A program made the translations under genes and the position numbers. Shown in pieces: positions 43,809-52,419 of a stretch of DNA of 58,824 nt. Under the pieces are notes generated by a model, which was not told where the DNA came from, did no database searches, and saw only the letters and a list, made by a program, of their open reading frames with translations. The stretch's first letter is position 1, and each line of letters starts with the position of its first letter. Source of the DNA: Acidobacteriota bacterium (lineage in GTDB: Bacteria; Acidobacteriota; Thermoanaerobaculia; Gp7-AA8); assembly GCA_019244185.1 (NCBI GenBank), contig JAFATB010000001.1:1-58824 (forward strand), in the 5' to 3' direction.

Positions 43809-44115
43809 GCCGCAATGTGAAGCCACCGGTGGGCTTCTGACCGCTTCGCGGCTCCGCCTTGTCGGGGAGAGGTCCCGACGGCTTTCGCGGGAGCAAATCG
43901 CCGCGCTGCGACGGCGCAGAAAGCGGCTCGATGCATCCGCTGTCGTGCACGCATGGCTCGCCGAATCCGCCGTAGCAGTAGAACCCACCATTGGGAAGTC
44001 CCGACACGCAACCGCGGTGTGCGCCGCCTCCGCCCGGGCAGTCTTCACACGCAAATACAGACGGCGCGGCAACCAACATGAGGATCCCGAAGATGGGCCA
44101 GAACGTTCGTTTCAT
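43801..44115 (-). CDS. Small secreted cysteine-rich protein (104 residues)
   Basis: A 22-residue signal peptide (MKRTFWPIFGILMLVAAPSVFA) is described here by its ends: basic start and APSVFA before CEDC. The mature part has six cysteines in a glycine-rich region (CEDCPGGGGAHRGC, FYCYGGFGEPC, GC) and then a basic, proline-rich tail. The spacing suggests three disulfides. I do not recognise the family. AAGGAG lies eight bases before the ATG at 44115. Four-base overlap with the large gene upstream (ATGA) argues for coupled expression. Confidence 0.65.
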   Translation of the reverse strand: MKRTFWPIFGILMLVAAPSVFACEDCPGGGGAHRGCVSGLPNGGFYCYGGFGEPCVHDSGCIEPLSAPSQRGDLLPRKPSGPLPDKAEPRSGQKPTGGFTLRRA

Positions 44116-47100
44116 CGCGAATTCTCCTTCTCTCGTTTCGGCTCGGTGTCTCCACCTCGCAGCTCGATCTGCTTTCGCTCTCCGGCATGCAGCGTCACTT
44201 CGGCGATGGGCTCGAGAAGTCCCGACGTCAGCGTCACCCAATCCTGCAGGGACGCGACGCGCATCACCTTCCATGTATCGGCGGCCACTTGCGGAATCAC
44301 CAGCGCGGCCGAGCGGGCATCGCCGCGTAGATACCGCGTCGCGTTCAGCAGCCGGCCGTCGGTCGACAGCAGCCAGAAGGTCATCAGCCGATTGACGTTC
44401 GGTACGTGACTGACGATCAGTTCCGCGGAATCGGCAGGAAGCGAGAGGTCCGCGTTCTGACCGGCACGCAGACGATAGGCCTGTGCACCGCTCGACGATG
44501 CGACACTGCAGAGACTCTCTCCCGCCGAGGTTGAGGCTTCGAGCTCGAAGGTGCCGTCGTCCGCGGTCGTCGCGGAGCTCATGGACGCGATCGCACCGGG
44601 GCTCACGCACGTGACGATCGCGCCCGCTACGGGAACGCCAGTGACATCGCGGAGCGTGCCGCGGAGTGAGCGCGTGTCGGAAAGACGAAGATGCACTTCG
44701 GCAGAAGAGGCACCCACGCGCACCTCGCTGGCAGCAGCGAGTCCGTGCTCCGCGTCGGTTGCAGTGACGGTCCACATTCCTGCGGCGAGATTCGCGATGT
44801 CCGCGTCTCCGCGTTCATCGGTCGCCACCTCGACCGTGTCCTGCTTCTCCATGCCGAGGTTCGTGTCGGCGAGTTGGCTCGCGGTTACGATCGCACCTGC
44901 AGCCGGCGAATCGCCGCGTCGGACATCGACATGAATCGAACCGGCCGGCAGCACGACATTCACCGGCTGCGCGGGGTTCTCGAATGACAGCGCCCCGACC
45001 CAGAGGTACCGTGCCGGCTCGAACGTCCGCATGTCGACGAGATAGCGATCGAGCCGCGGAAGGATGACCTGGAACTCGCCATTCGCGTCGGTCGGAACAG
45101 ACGGCACCGTGTCGGTGAGCTGCACGCCGCGGATGTCGAGATTGCCTCTGATTGGCTTGCCGTTGAGCGTGACGCGGCCGGTGAAGACATACGGCTCGAG
45201 AACGACGTCGAGATGCTTTGTCTCGGCGGGGTCGAGATGGATGCTCTTCCCGACGACAGGCTGTACGTTCTTGCCGGTAGAGATCAGCGCGGTGATACGC
45301 CAGTCGCCGCTGTGGAGGCCATGAAACGTCACTGGGCCGCTCGCCGAGAAGGGCTCGCGCCGCTGGTCGTGCGAACCTGCATCACCATCGGGATCGAGCA
45401 CGAGCAGACGGATCGCGCTCTGCGGAAAGCGCTCGCGGAAACTCGCATCGAGCTCCGCACGGACCACGAGCGTCGCCGGACGGTCGATCCGGAGCGGATC
45501 GATCGTCGTTTCGGCGCCGGGCAGAACGCGTCGTTCGACCGTCGCCGATGTGCCGTCCGGCGTCGTCGCCGACATGGCGAGCATCCGGTGCGCAGGTAGA
45601 TCACCGATGTATACCCAACCATCGGGACCCGTCGCCCCGTGCGCAAGCGGGCGCTCATCCGCGTACGCGGCGGTGCTCTTGGCGCGAACGTCGACGGTCG
45701 CGTCGGCGATTGCGTGTCCTTCGTCGTCGGTCACATGAATCGCCGCCTTACCGCTCTGGAACAGCGTGAACTCGCCGAGCCATGTCGTTTGTGCAGTCGG
45801 CAACGATCGGGCGAGCGTCAACGGGCCGAATGGAGTGAAACGCGCCACGAGACCCGCGCAATTGGCCGGAGCATCGAAGCGAATCGTCCCGTCTTTGGCG
45901 ACGGACACCGGCACGTCGATCCCCGCGGAGCCCTTGCAGTCGTGAAACGCGAGAACGCCGGCTCGCGGAATCGCAACGCTGCCGTCGCTCGATCGGATCT
46001 GCATTCCTCCGCGCGCCAGGTCAACGACGACGCCTTCCATCGTATGCGCGTCCATCGGCGTGGCATCGGTCGCACTTCCGACGAGGTCGTTCGCCGTCGT
46101 GCCGACAAAGGGTCCGCGCTCCGCCGGCGCGGCGATGTGCAACAAGACGCCGCCACTCGTCTCCTCGAACGCGTGACGCACCGGCGCGCCGGACGCATCG
46201 GTGACCTTCAGACCGTCGAGCTCGTCGCCGGTGCTTCCATTGAGATAGAGCGCCGATGACGAGATCTTGTCGTTGGTCATCGAAGGTAGCGCAACGGACA
46301 CCTCGCGTTTCGCGTCCGCGGCAAGCGTCACGGTCGTGAGGAGTGATGCTGCCGTGAATGTTTTCGGGTCGACCGGCTGCGCATAGATCGAGTAGTCACC
46401 GGCAGGCAGATTCGCCCAGGTCAGCGACGGCGCGCGCGCGACGCGCGCCCAATACTGACTCTGCCAGCCTGCGGGAATCGTCGTCACGATCGGAGCTTCC
46501 GCGGCAACGAGAGTAACGACCATGTGCGGGTCGGGGCGGTCGACGTGGAGCACGAGTTGCGCTCCTCGTTTCAAGGTGAACGCAACGTTCGAAGCACTGT
46601 CGTGTTCGTGCCACGCCGTCGCGTATCCGGCCGCCTCGGCGCTCAACGCGCTTTTCTCGCCGGCAGGCAACGCCAGCGACCAGGTGCCGTCTGCGGCAGT
46701 CGTCGTCTGCCATTGATTGCCGATGAACGCTCTCGCCATTTCGCTCAGCTGGCCGAGCGGCGCGTCGACACGCGCATCGACGGCGGAGACGGTCGCATGT
46801 GGAACCGAATGTCCGTCACTATCGCGGACCGTTCCATTGAATGTGACGGCGGGCGGTAGCGTCACTGAGACATCGCGCGATTCCGCGAAGAAATACGACC
46901 TGTCCTTCAGGAAATTGCCGTCGGCGGTTGCCGCGATCACCCGATAAACGCCTGGCGAGACGCGAAAGGTCGTCTGTCCGTTACGCGCGATCGTTTCCGC
47001 AAGCGGCTGCGACCACGGCCGCCACGGCGGCAGCAGCGCGACGTAAGCCGCATCGACAGGCTTTCCGGGAGAAAGAATCGAGACATGAAGCTCGATCGGC

Positions 47101-47207
47101 GCAGGAGTCGTGGATGCGGGAGCGGCCGATCCCGGCAGCGCGTTGACCATCGCGACCGTGAAGAAGAGCCAACGCGGGCAAGCACGACGCAACCAGCGCG
47201 AGGACAT
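44112..47207 (-). CDS. Large secreted protein built of carboxypeptidase-regulatory-like repeats (1031 residues)
   Basis: A signal peptide (1-28, WLFFTVAMVNALPGSAA) precedes at least six Ig/transthyretin-like beta-sandwich segments, recognisable as FNGTVRDSDGHSVPHATVS, AAIHVTDDEGHAIADATVD, FTGRVTLNGKPIRGNLD and LRGTLRDVTGVPVAGAIVT. No catalytic domain is evident, so a structural or adhesive cell-surface role is most likely. ATG 47207; a TAAGCT box (47226-47221, minus strand) precedes it by 13 bases. First gene of the set with the cysteine-rich and beta-rich proteins. Codon use looks less GC-extreme than in neighbouring operons (by eye). Confidence 0.7.
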   Translation of the reverse strand: MSSRWLRRACPRWLFFTVAMVNALPGSAAPASTTPAPIELHVSILSPGKPVDAAYVALLPPWRPWSQPLAETIARNGQTTFRVSPGVYRVIAATADGNFLKDRSYFFAESRDVSVTLPPAVTFNGTVRDSDGHSVPHATVSAVDARVDAPLGQLSEMARAFIGNQWQTTTAADGTWSLALPAGEKSALSAEAAGYATAWHEHDSASNVAFTLKRGAQLVLHVDRPDPHMVVTLVAAEAPIVTTIPAGWQSQYWARVARAPSLTWANLPAGDYSIYAQPVDPKTFTAASLLTTVTLAADAKREVSVALPSMTNDKISSSALYLNGSTGDELDGLKVTDASGAPVRHAFEETSGGVLLHIAAPAERGPFVGTTANDLVGSATDATPMDAHTMEGVVVDLARGGMQIRSSDGSVAIPRAGVLAFHDCKGSAGIDVPVSVAKDGTIRFDAPANCAGLVARFTPFGPLTLARSLPTAQTTWLGEFTLFQSGKAAIHVTDDEGHAIADATVDVRAKSTAAYADERPLAHGATGPDGWVYIGDLPAHRMLAMSATTPDGTSATVERRVLPGAETTIDPLRIDRPATLVVRAELDASFRERFPQSAIRLLVLDPDGDAGSHDQRREPFSASGPVTFHGLHSGDWRITALISTGKNVQPVVGKSIHLDPAETKHLDVVLEPYVFTGRVTLNGKPIRGNLDIRGVQLTDTVPSVPTDANGEFQVILPRLDRYLVDMRTFEPARYLWVGALSFENPAQPVNVVLPAGSIHVDVRRGDSPAAGAIVTASQLADTNLGMEKQDTVEVATDERGDADIANLAAGMWTVTATDAEHGLAAASEVRVGASSAEVHLRLSDTRSLRGTLRDVTGVPVAGAIVTCVSPGAIASMSSATTADDGTFELEASTSAGESLCSVASSSGAQAYRLRAGQNADLSLPADSAELIVSHVPNVNRLMTFWLLSTDGRLLNATRYLRGDARSAALVIPQVAADTWKVMRVASLQDWVTLTSGLLEPIAEVTLHAGERKQIELRGGDTEPKREKENSR

Positions 47208-47269
47208 GTCGTGTCCGCGCAGCTTAGAGGAAAGATGGAAAAACGGTCAAACGCGATAAAGGCGTTCCG

Positions 47270-47632
47270 TCACTCCAGCCCCTCCTCCGCCAGCCACACC
47301 TCGATCGCGCGCGTCGCCTGGTCGTTCTTGAAGTTGAAGAACGAGCGTTCGATGCGGCGGTCCTCGGAGAGCACGGCTCGAAAGGCGTTGGCGTCGGGGG
47401 CGGCGCGGGCGAGCTCGTTGCGCATGGGGGACGGCGGGAGTTTGTCGACGAAGAGGCGGCGGTCTTCTTCTTCGGACTCGGGGGTGCGGGTGGGGATGCG
47501 GCGGAAGCGCGCGGCGTCGCCGGGCGCGTCGGCGTCGAGCGGGAGGTCGATGATGTCGCCGGTCTCGAGGTCGAGCCAGTGCGCGAGCGCGACGCCGAGG
47601 TAAGCGACTTGCAGTCCGTCGAGGTCGATCAT
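47270..47632 (-). CDS. UPF0158-family protein
   Basis: A 120-residue soluble protein of unknown role, matching the UPF0158 pattern near its N-terminus (AHWLDLETGDIIDLPLD) and in the C-terminal half (FNFKNDQATRAIEVWLAEEG). An ATG at 47668 would overlap the murQ start codon; I prefer ATG 47632, which aligns with the family N-terminus and lies downstream of the TATCAT promoter box (47654-47649, minus strand). Confidence 0.75.
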   Translation of the reverse strand: MIDLDGLQVAYLGVALAHWLDLETGDIIDLPLDADAPGDAARFRRIPTRTPESEEEDRRLFVDKLPPSPMRNELARAAPDANAFRAVLSEDRRIERSFFNFKNDQATRAIEVWLAEEGLE

Positions 47633-47648
47633 GAGCGGTTCCGTCGCG

Positions 47649-47658
47649 ATGATATCTT
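47649..47658. promoter_or_regulatory. Symmetric bidirectional promoter core, UPF0158/murQ
   Basis: ATGATATCTT reads as TATCTT on the plus strand (47653-47658), 8 bases before the murQ ATG (47667), and TATCAT on the minus strand (47654-47649) for UPF0158. The hexamers share one TA (47653-47654), the same geometry as at moeA/asd. Confidence 0.5.
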
Positions 47659-47666
47659 CAAGCGCC

Positions 47667-48533
47667 ATGAGCTCGGACCGGCTCGAGGCCAGCCTCGACA
47701 TCGATCAGCGGCCGGCGATCGACATCGTGCGCATCATCCAGCAGCAGGACGCGACGATCGCCGGCGCGGTCGCGGCGCAGGCCGAGCGCATCGCGCATGC
47801 TGTCGACGAAATCGTCGAGCGCATGCGTCACGGCGGGCGGATGATCTACGCCGGCGCGGGCACGAGCGGGCGCATCGCCATGCTCGACGCGTCGGAGCTG
47901 CCGCCGACGTACGGCATCGACGCGGATCGCGTGCGCGTGCTCATGGCCGGCGGCACGCGCGCGTTCTTCGAAGCGGCTGAGGGCGCGGAAGACGACGAGG
48001 ACGCGGCCATCGACGCGGTGAACGCAAACGTGACCGCCGAGGATGCGCTAGTCGGAGTCGCGGCCTCGGGGACCACGCCGTTCACCGTCGCCGCCGTGCG
48101 CCGCGCGAACATGCTCGGCGCGCTCACCGTCGCGGTCACGAATCGCGCGAACACGCCGCTCGCGCAGCACGCGGACATCCCCATCGTCGTCGAGACCGGC
48201 GCGGAAGTGATCATGGGCTCGAGCCGCATGAAAGCCGGCACCGCGCAGAAGCTCGTCCTGAACACGCTGTCGACAGCGGTCATGATCCGCCTTGGCCGCG
48301 TCCACTCGAACCTGATGATCGACATGCCGGCCACGAACGCAAAGCTGCGCGATCGCGCGGTGCGGATGGTGGAACTCGCCGCCGGCGTTCCGCGTCCCGT
48401 CGCGATGAACGCGATTCGCGAGGCTGACGGAAACGTGCGTCTCGCCAGCGTCATCGCCAAACGGCGCGTCGGCGTCGACGAGGCGCGCGCGCTGCTGGAG
48501 AACGCGAGCCTGCGGGAGGTGCTGCACTCGTGA
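47667..48533 (+). CDS. murQ: N-acetylmuramic acid 6-phosphate etherase
   Basis: Splits the lactyl ether of MurNAc-6-phosphate to GlcNAc-6-phosphate, a step of peptidoglycan recycling. The 288-residue SIS-fold protein has MIYAGAGTSGRIAMLDASE, the catalytic glutamate region FFEAAEGAEDDEDA, ASGTTPFT, and MGSSRMKAGTAQK. The ATG at 47667 is preferred because the TATCTT box lies 8 bases upstream. First gene of an operon with anmK, nagA and nagB; the stop overlaps anmK (GTGA). Confidence 0.94.
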   Translation: MSSDRLEASLDIDQRPAIDIVRIIQQQDATIAGAVAAQAERIAHAVDEIVERMRHGGRMIYAGAGTSGRIAMLDASELPPTYGIDADRVRVLMAGGTRAFFEAAEGAEDDEDAAIDAVNANVTAEDALVGVAASGTTPFTVAAVRRANMLGALTVAVTNRANTPLAQHADIPIVVETGAEVIMGSSRMKAGTAQKLVLNTLSTAVMIRLGRVHSNLMIDMPATNAKLRDRAVRMVELAAGVPRPVAMNAIREADGNVRLASVIAKRRVGVDEARALLENASLREVLHS

Positions 48534-49732
48534 GCCGCCTCGAGCGCCTGATGCACGTCGCGACGAAATACTCGCGGCGCATCATCGGCCTCATGTCCGG
48601 AACCTCGCTCGACGCCATCGACGTGGCGATGGTGCGCATCCAGAAGCACGGCCTCAACGCCGTCGTGAAGCTCGAGCACTTCCGCGAATATCCGTACCCG
48701 CCGAAAATCCGCGGCGTCGTGCGCGAGCTCTTCGATCCGAAGCGCGCGCGCATCGATGACATCTGCCGTTACGACTTCATCCTCGGCGAAGTCTTCGCCG
48801 CCGCCGTGCTGCGGATGCTCGAAGAAACGAAGATCAAACCCGAGACCGTCGATCTCGTGGCGTCGGCCGGACAGACCATCTGGCACGATCCGGAGATGAG
48901 CATCGTCGAGCCGGACGTCGACTGGATCTCGCATCCGCTCGAAACGCGCTCCACGTTCGCCATCGGCCAGAGCGCCGTCATCGCCGAGCGCACCGGCATC
49001 ATCACCGTCGGCGACCTGCGCGTGCGCGACGTCGCCGCGGGCGGCCAGGGCGCGCCGCTCGTGCCGTACTTCGACTGGGTCCTGCTGCGCCACAAATCGC
49101 GCGGGCGCTGCATCCAGAACATCGGCGGCATCGGCAACGTCACCTACATCCCGCCGAAAGCCACATGGGAAGACGTCATCGCCTTCGACACCGGCCCCGG
49201 CAACATGATCATCGACGAGCTGGCGTGGACGGCGACGAACGGCCGCCAGACGTACGACATCGACGGCGCGCTCGCGGCGCTAGGCAGCGTGCGCGAGGAA
49301 CTGCTCGAGCGCTGGATGAGCGATCCGTACTTCGCGAAGTCGCCGCCGAAGACGACCGGCCGCGAGCTGTTCGGCGCGCAGTTCGCGCGGCGCATCCTCG
49401 CGGAATCGCCGGGCGTCGCGATCCACGATCTCATCGCCACCGCGACGGCGCTGACCGCGGAGAGCATCGCCCGCGCGTACCGCGACTTCATCCATCCGCG
49501 CGGCCCCGTGCACGAGGTCATGCTCGCCGGCGGCGGCGCGAAGAACCCGACCCTCGTGCGCATGCTGCAGGAGCGCATGCCGAAGCAGAAGCTCCTCATC
49601 TACAAGGCCAGCGAGGCGAAGGAAGCGATGGCCATGGCCATGATCGCGAACGACTCGGTGGTCGGACTGATCACGAACGTTGCAGGAGCCACCGGCGGAA
49701 GACCGACGGTACTCGGGAAGATCTGTCTGTGA
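48530..49732 (+). CDS. anmK: Anhydro-N-acetylmuramic acid kinase
   Basis: Phosphorylates and opens 1,6-anhydroMurNAc produced by lytic transglycosylases (one is encoded at 27141). The 400-residue ASKHA-fold protein has GLMSGTSLDAIDVA, SAGQTIWHDP, GDLRVRDVAAGGQGAPLVPYFD, NIGGIGNVTYI, and DTGPGNMIIDE. GTG 48530 overlaps the murQ stop. Product MurNAc-6-P feeds MurQ next door. Confidence 0.95.
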   Translation: MSRLERLMHVATKYSRRIIGLMSGTSLDAIDVAMVRIQKHGLNAVVKLEHFREYPYPPKIRGVVRELFDPKRARIDDICRYDFILGEVFAAAVLRMLEETKIKPETVDLVASAGQTIWHDPEMSIVEPDVDWISHPLETRSTFAIGQSAVIAERTGIITVGDLRVRDVAAGGQGAPLVPYFDWVLLRHKSRGRCIQNIGGIGNVTYIPPKATWEDVIAFDTGPGNMIIDELAWTATNGRQTYDIDGALAALGSVREELLERWMSDPYFAKSPPKTTGRELFGAQFARRILAESPGVAIHDLIATATALTAESIARAYRDFIHPRGPVHEVMLAGGGAKNPTLVRMLQERMPKQKLLIYKASEAKEAMAMAMIANDSVVGLITNVAGATGGRPTVLGKICL

Positions 49733-49757
49733 TGCGCCTCCGCGGCGCGAACTTCCG

Positions 49758-50897
49758 ATGAGCGATTTCACGCATCTCTACGGACGCGCCTTCATCGACG
49801 GCGCCATCGCGGACGACGTGCTCGTCACGATCGGCGCGGGCGTCGTCGTCGACGTGCTGCGCACCGCCGCGGCCCCGGCCGGCGCGGAGCGCATCGAGGG
49901 CATCCTCGTGCCCGGCTTCATCGACCTGCACGTGCACGGCGGCGACGGCGCGGACTTCATGGACGCGCACGACGACGGCATCGCGCAGATCGTCCGCTTC
50001 CACGCGCGCAACGGCACGACCGCGCTCGCGGCGACGACGCTCTCCGCCTCGCGCGCCGATCTGCAGAACGCGGTCGAGACGATCGCCCGCGCGAGCGCGG
50101 ATCCCGGCGCGGGCGCGGAGATCGTGGCCATTCACCTCGAGGGTCCGTACATCAATCCCGACCGCGCCGGTGCGCAGGATCGCGCGTCGATCCGTTCCGC
50201 GGACCTGCACGAAGTGGCAGCGCTGATCGCGCAGGCGCCGCGGATGCGATGGATGATCACCGTCGCGCCGGAAGTCGACGGCGTGCGCGCTCTCGTCGAA
50301 CACTTCCGCGATCGCGTGCTGTTCTCGATCGGCCACACGTCCGCCGATCACGCGCTCGCCGTCGCCGCGCTCGACTGGGGCGCGACGCACTTTACGCATC
50401 TCTTCAACGCGATGACAGGACTGCATCACCGCGATCCGGGCGTCGTCGGCGCGGCGCTCACGTCGCGCGATGCCACCGCGGAGCTGATCGCCGACGGCGT
50501 TCACGTGCATCCGGCCGCGCTGCGCCTCGCCGTCACGACCATGCCGCACCGCATCGCGCTCATCACCGACGCCATGCGCGCGTGCGGACTCGCGCCCGGC
50601 ACGTACAAGCTGTACGACTACGAAGTCACCGTCGCCGACGGCGCGGCGCGGCTCGCCGACGGCACGCTGGCCGGCAGCATCCTCACGACCGCGAACGCGG
50701 TGAAGAACATGATCGAGCTCGCGGCGATGCCGATCGAAAGCATCATTCCGCTCGCGACCGAAGTGCCCGCGCGCATCGCCGGCGTCGCCGATCGAAAAGG
50801 AAAAATCGAGACGCGCTACGACGCCGATCTGGTCGTGCTCACCGAGAAGTTCGAAGTCGCACGCGTTTGGACGCGCGGCGAGGAGCTGCACGCGTGA
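49758..50897 (+). CDS. nagA: N-acetylglucosamine-6-phosphate deacetylase
   Basis: Deacetylates GlcNAc-6-phosphate, the MurQ product. The 379-residue amidohydrolase-fold protein has the metal motif HVHGGDGADF, the glutamate in HLEGPYI, SIGHTSADH, FTHLFNAMTG and the catalytic aspartate in ALITDAMRACG. ATG 49758 follows anmK by 25 bp; the frame is open further upstream but reads into anmK. Its stop overlaps nagB (GTGA). Confidence 0.94.
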   Translation: MSDFTHLYGRAFIDGAIADDVLVTIGAGVVVDVLRTAAAPAGAERIEGILVPGFIDLHVHGGDGADFMDAHDDGIAQIVRFHARNGTTALAATTLSASRADLQNAVETIARASADPGAGAEIVAIHLEGPYINPDRAGAQDRASIRSADLHEVAALIAQAPRMRWMITVAPEVDGVRALVEHFRDRVLFSIGHTSADHALAVAALDWGATHFTHLFNAMTGLHHRDPGVVGAALTSRDATAELIADGVHVHPAALRLAVTTMPHRIALITDAMRACGLAPGTYKLYDYEVTVADGAARLADGTLAGSILTTANAVKNMIELAAMPIESIIPLATEVPARIAGVADRKGKIETRYDADLVVLTEKFEVARVWTRGEELHA

Positions 50898-51598
50898 GGT
50901 GGGAGACGTTCGAATCCGCGGACGCGCTCGCGCAACGCGCCGCCACCCTGCTCCTCACCGCGATCCGCGCCGATCCGCGCCTCGTCCTCGGCCTTCCCAC
51001 CGGCCGCACGCCGATCGGCATGTACGCGCGCGTCGTCGGCGAATGCTCGCGCGAATACCACTGCTTTCGCGACGTCACGACGTTCAATCTCGACGAATAC
51101 GCCGGCGTGCCGCGCGACCATCCGGCGAGCTATTGGACGTACATGCGGACGCACCTCTTCGATCACGTCGACGTCGATCCGGGCAACACGCACATCCCCG
51201 ACGGCACCGCGCCCAATCTCGACGCCGAATGCGCGCGCTACGAACGCGAGATCGCCGCCGCCGGCGGACTCGGACTCACCTTTCTCGGGCTGGGACACAA
51301 CGGTCACATCGGCTTCAACGAGCCGGGCACGCCGTTCGACGCGCGCACGCGCGTCGTGGAGCTGACGCCTTCGACGCGCCGCGCGAACGCGGAGTTCTTT
51401 CCCGACGGAAACGTGCCGTCGAAGGCGATCACGATGGGCATCGGCACGATTCTGGAGTCGCGTGCGATCGTGCTGCTCGCCGCCGGTGCCGGGAAAGAAG
51501 ACGCGATCGCGCGACTGCGCGCGGGGACGATCGACGAGAGCTTCCCCGCGTCGGCACTCTGGAAGCATGACGACGTCATGGTGTTATGCGCCTGCTGA
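50894..51598 (+). CDS. nagB: Glucosamine-6-phosphate deaminase
   Basis: Converts glucosamine-6-phosphate to fructose-6-phosphate and ammonia. The 234-residue protein has LGLPTGRTPIGMY (33-45), the catalytic NLDEYAG with the aspartate/glutamate pair, GLGHNGHIGFNEPG and MGIGTIL. Slightly shorter than E. coli NagB (266), lacking much of the C-terminal allosteric tail. The GTG at 50894 has GAGGAG upstream and overlaps the nagA stop. Its 3' end overlaps the EEP gene by 13 bases. Confidence 0.93.
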   Translation: MRWETFESADALAQRAATLLLTAIRADPRLVLGLPTGRTPIGMYARVVGECSREYHCFRDVTTFNLDEYAGVPRDHPASYWTYMRTHLFDHVDVDPGNTHIPDGTAPNLDAECARYEREIAAAGGLGLTFLGLGHNGHIGFNEPGTPFDARTRVVELTPSTRRANAEFFPDGNVPSKAITMGIGTILESRAIVLLAAGAGKEDAIARLRAGTIDESFPASALWKHDDVMVLCAC

Positions 51599-52419
51599 AA
51601 CGTCTCGGCGTCACGCTGCTCGTCCTGGTCGCCGTCTTCCTCGCGTACCGCGTGCTCGGCGTCTATCAGATCCGCCCCGGCAAATGCACGGCGGGACCGC
51701 CGCGCACGATCGCGCAGACGTATCCGAAGCGCCTCGTGGTGCTGACGTACAACATCGAAGGACACGCGGCGCTGCTGCGCTCCGACCACATCGCGCGGAT
51801 CGCCGACGTCATCAACGCGGTGCATCCCGACGTCGTCGGCATCAACGAGGCGCATCGCAAGACGTTCCAGGCGCGCTTCGCGGACGAAGTCGAAGAGCTG
51901 CGCCGCCGCACGCACATGAACGGCGTCTTCGGCCGCAGCTACTCGTTCATGGGCGGCGCATTCGGCAACGCGGTGCTCACGCGCGGCGAGATCGTGCATA
52001 GCGAAGTCCATCCGCTGCCCGGCACCGGCGAGCCGCGCACGCTCCTCGAGACGCTCGTGCGCATCGACGGCGGCACGGTGGCGTTCATGGTCGCGCACAC
52101 GTCGGCGTGGGGCGGCATCAACCGCGAACAGCGCGGCGAGCAGCTGGCGTGCATGAACTCGTACGTGCGCGCCAGCGCCTTTCCGACCATCCTCACCGGC
52201 GACTTCAACGCGCCGCCGGAGAGCGAAGAGATCGCCGGGTTTCTCGCGAACAACGTCCTGCAATTCGCCGGCAACCCCGCCACGCCGTCGCACAAGGTGC
52301 TCAGTCAACGTCTTGACTACATTCTCGCGGACCGCGGCTGGAAGGTGCGCGACGCGCGCGTCCTCGACCTCGGTCCCTCCGATCACAAACCCGTCCTCGC
52401 GGAGCTCGTTCACGAATGA
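51586..52419 (+). CDS. Endonuclease/exonuclease/phosphatase-family protein, membrane-anchored
   Basis: A 277-residue protein with one N-terminal membrane segment (about 8-24) and an EEP fold: LTYNIEGHA, VGINEAHR, TGDFNAPP and the terminal SDHKPVL histidine. EEP enzymes include nucleases and lipid or sugar phosphatases, so the substrate is unclear. Adjacent to a cardiolipin synthase, whose start overlaps its stop (ATGA), which suggests a membrane-lipid role rather than DNA degradation. Confidence 0.85.
   Translation: MRLLKRLGVTLLVLVAVFLAYRVLGVYQIRPGKCTAGPPRTIAQTYPKRLVVLTYNIEGHAALLRSDHIARIADVINAVHPDVVGINEAHRKTFQARFADEVEELRRRTHMNGVFGRSYSFMGGAFGNAVLTRGEIVHSEVHPLPGTGEPRTLLETLVRIDGGTVAFMVAHTSAWGGINREQRGEQLACMNSYVRASAFPTILTGDFNAPPESEEIAGFLANNVLQFAGNPATPSHKVLSQRLDYILADRGWKVRDARVLDLGPSDHKPVLAELVHE

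Noticed and set aside
47666..47669. Overlapping start codons of UPF0158 and murQ (CATG)
   Set aside because: The UPF0158 family N-terminus and the TATCAT promoter box both support a later start at 47632, removing the overlap.
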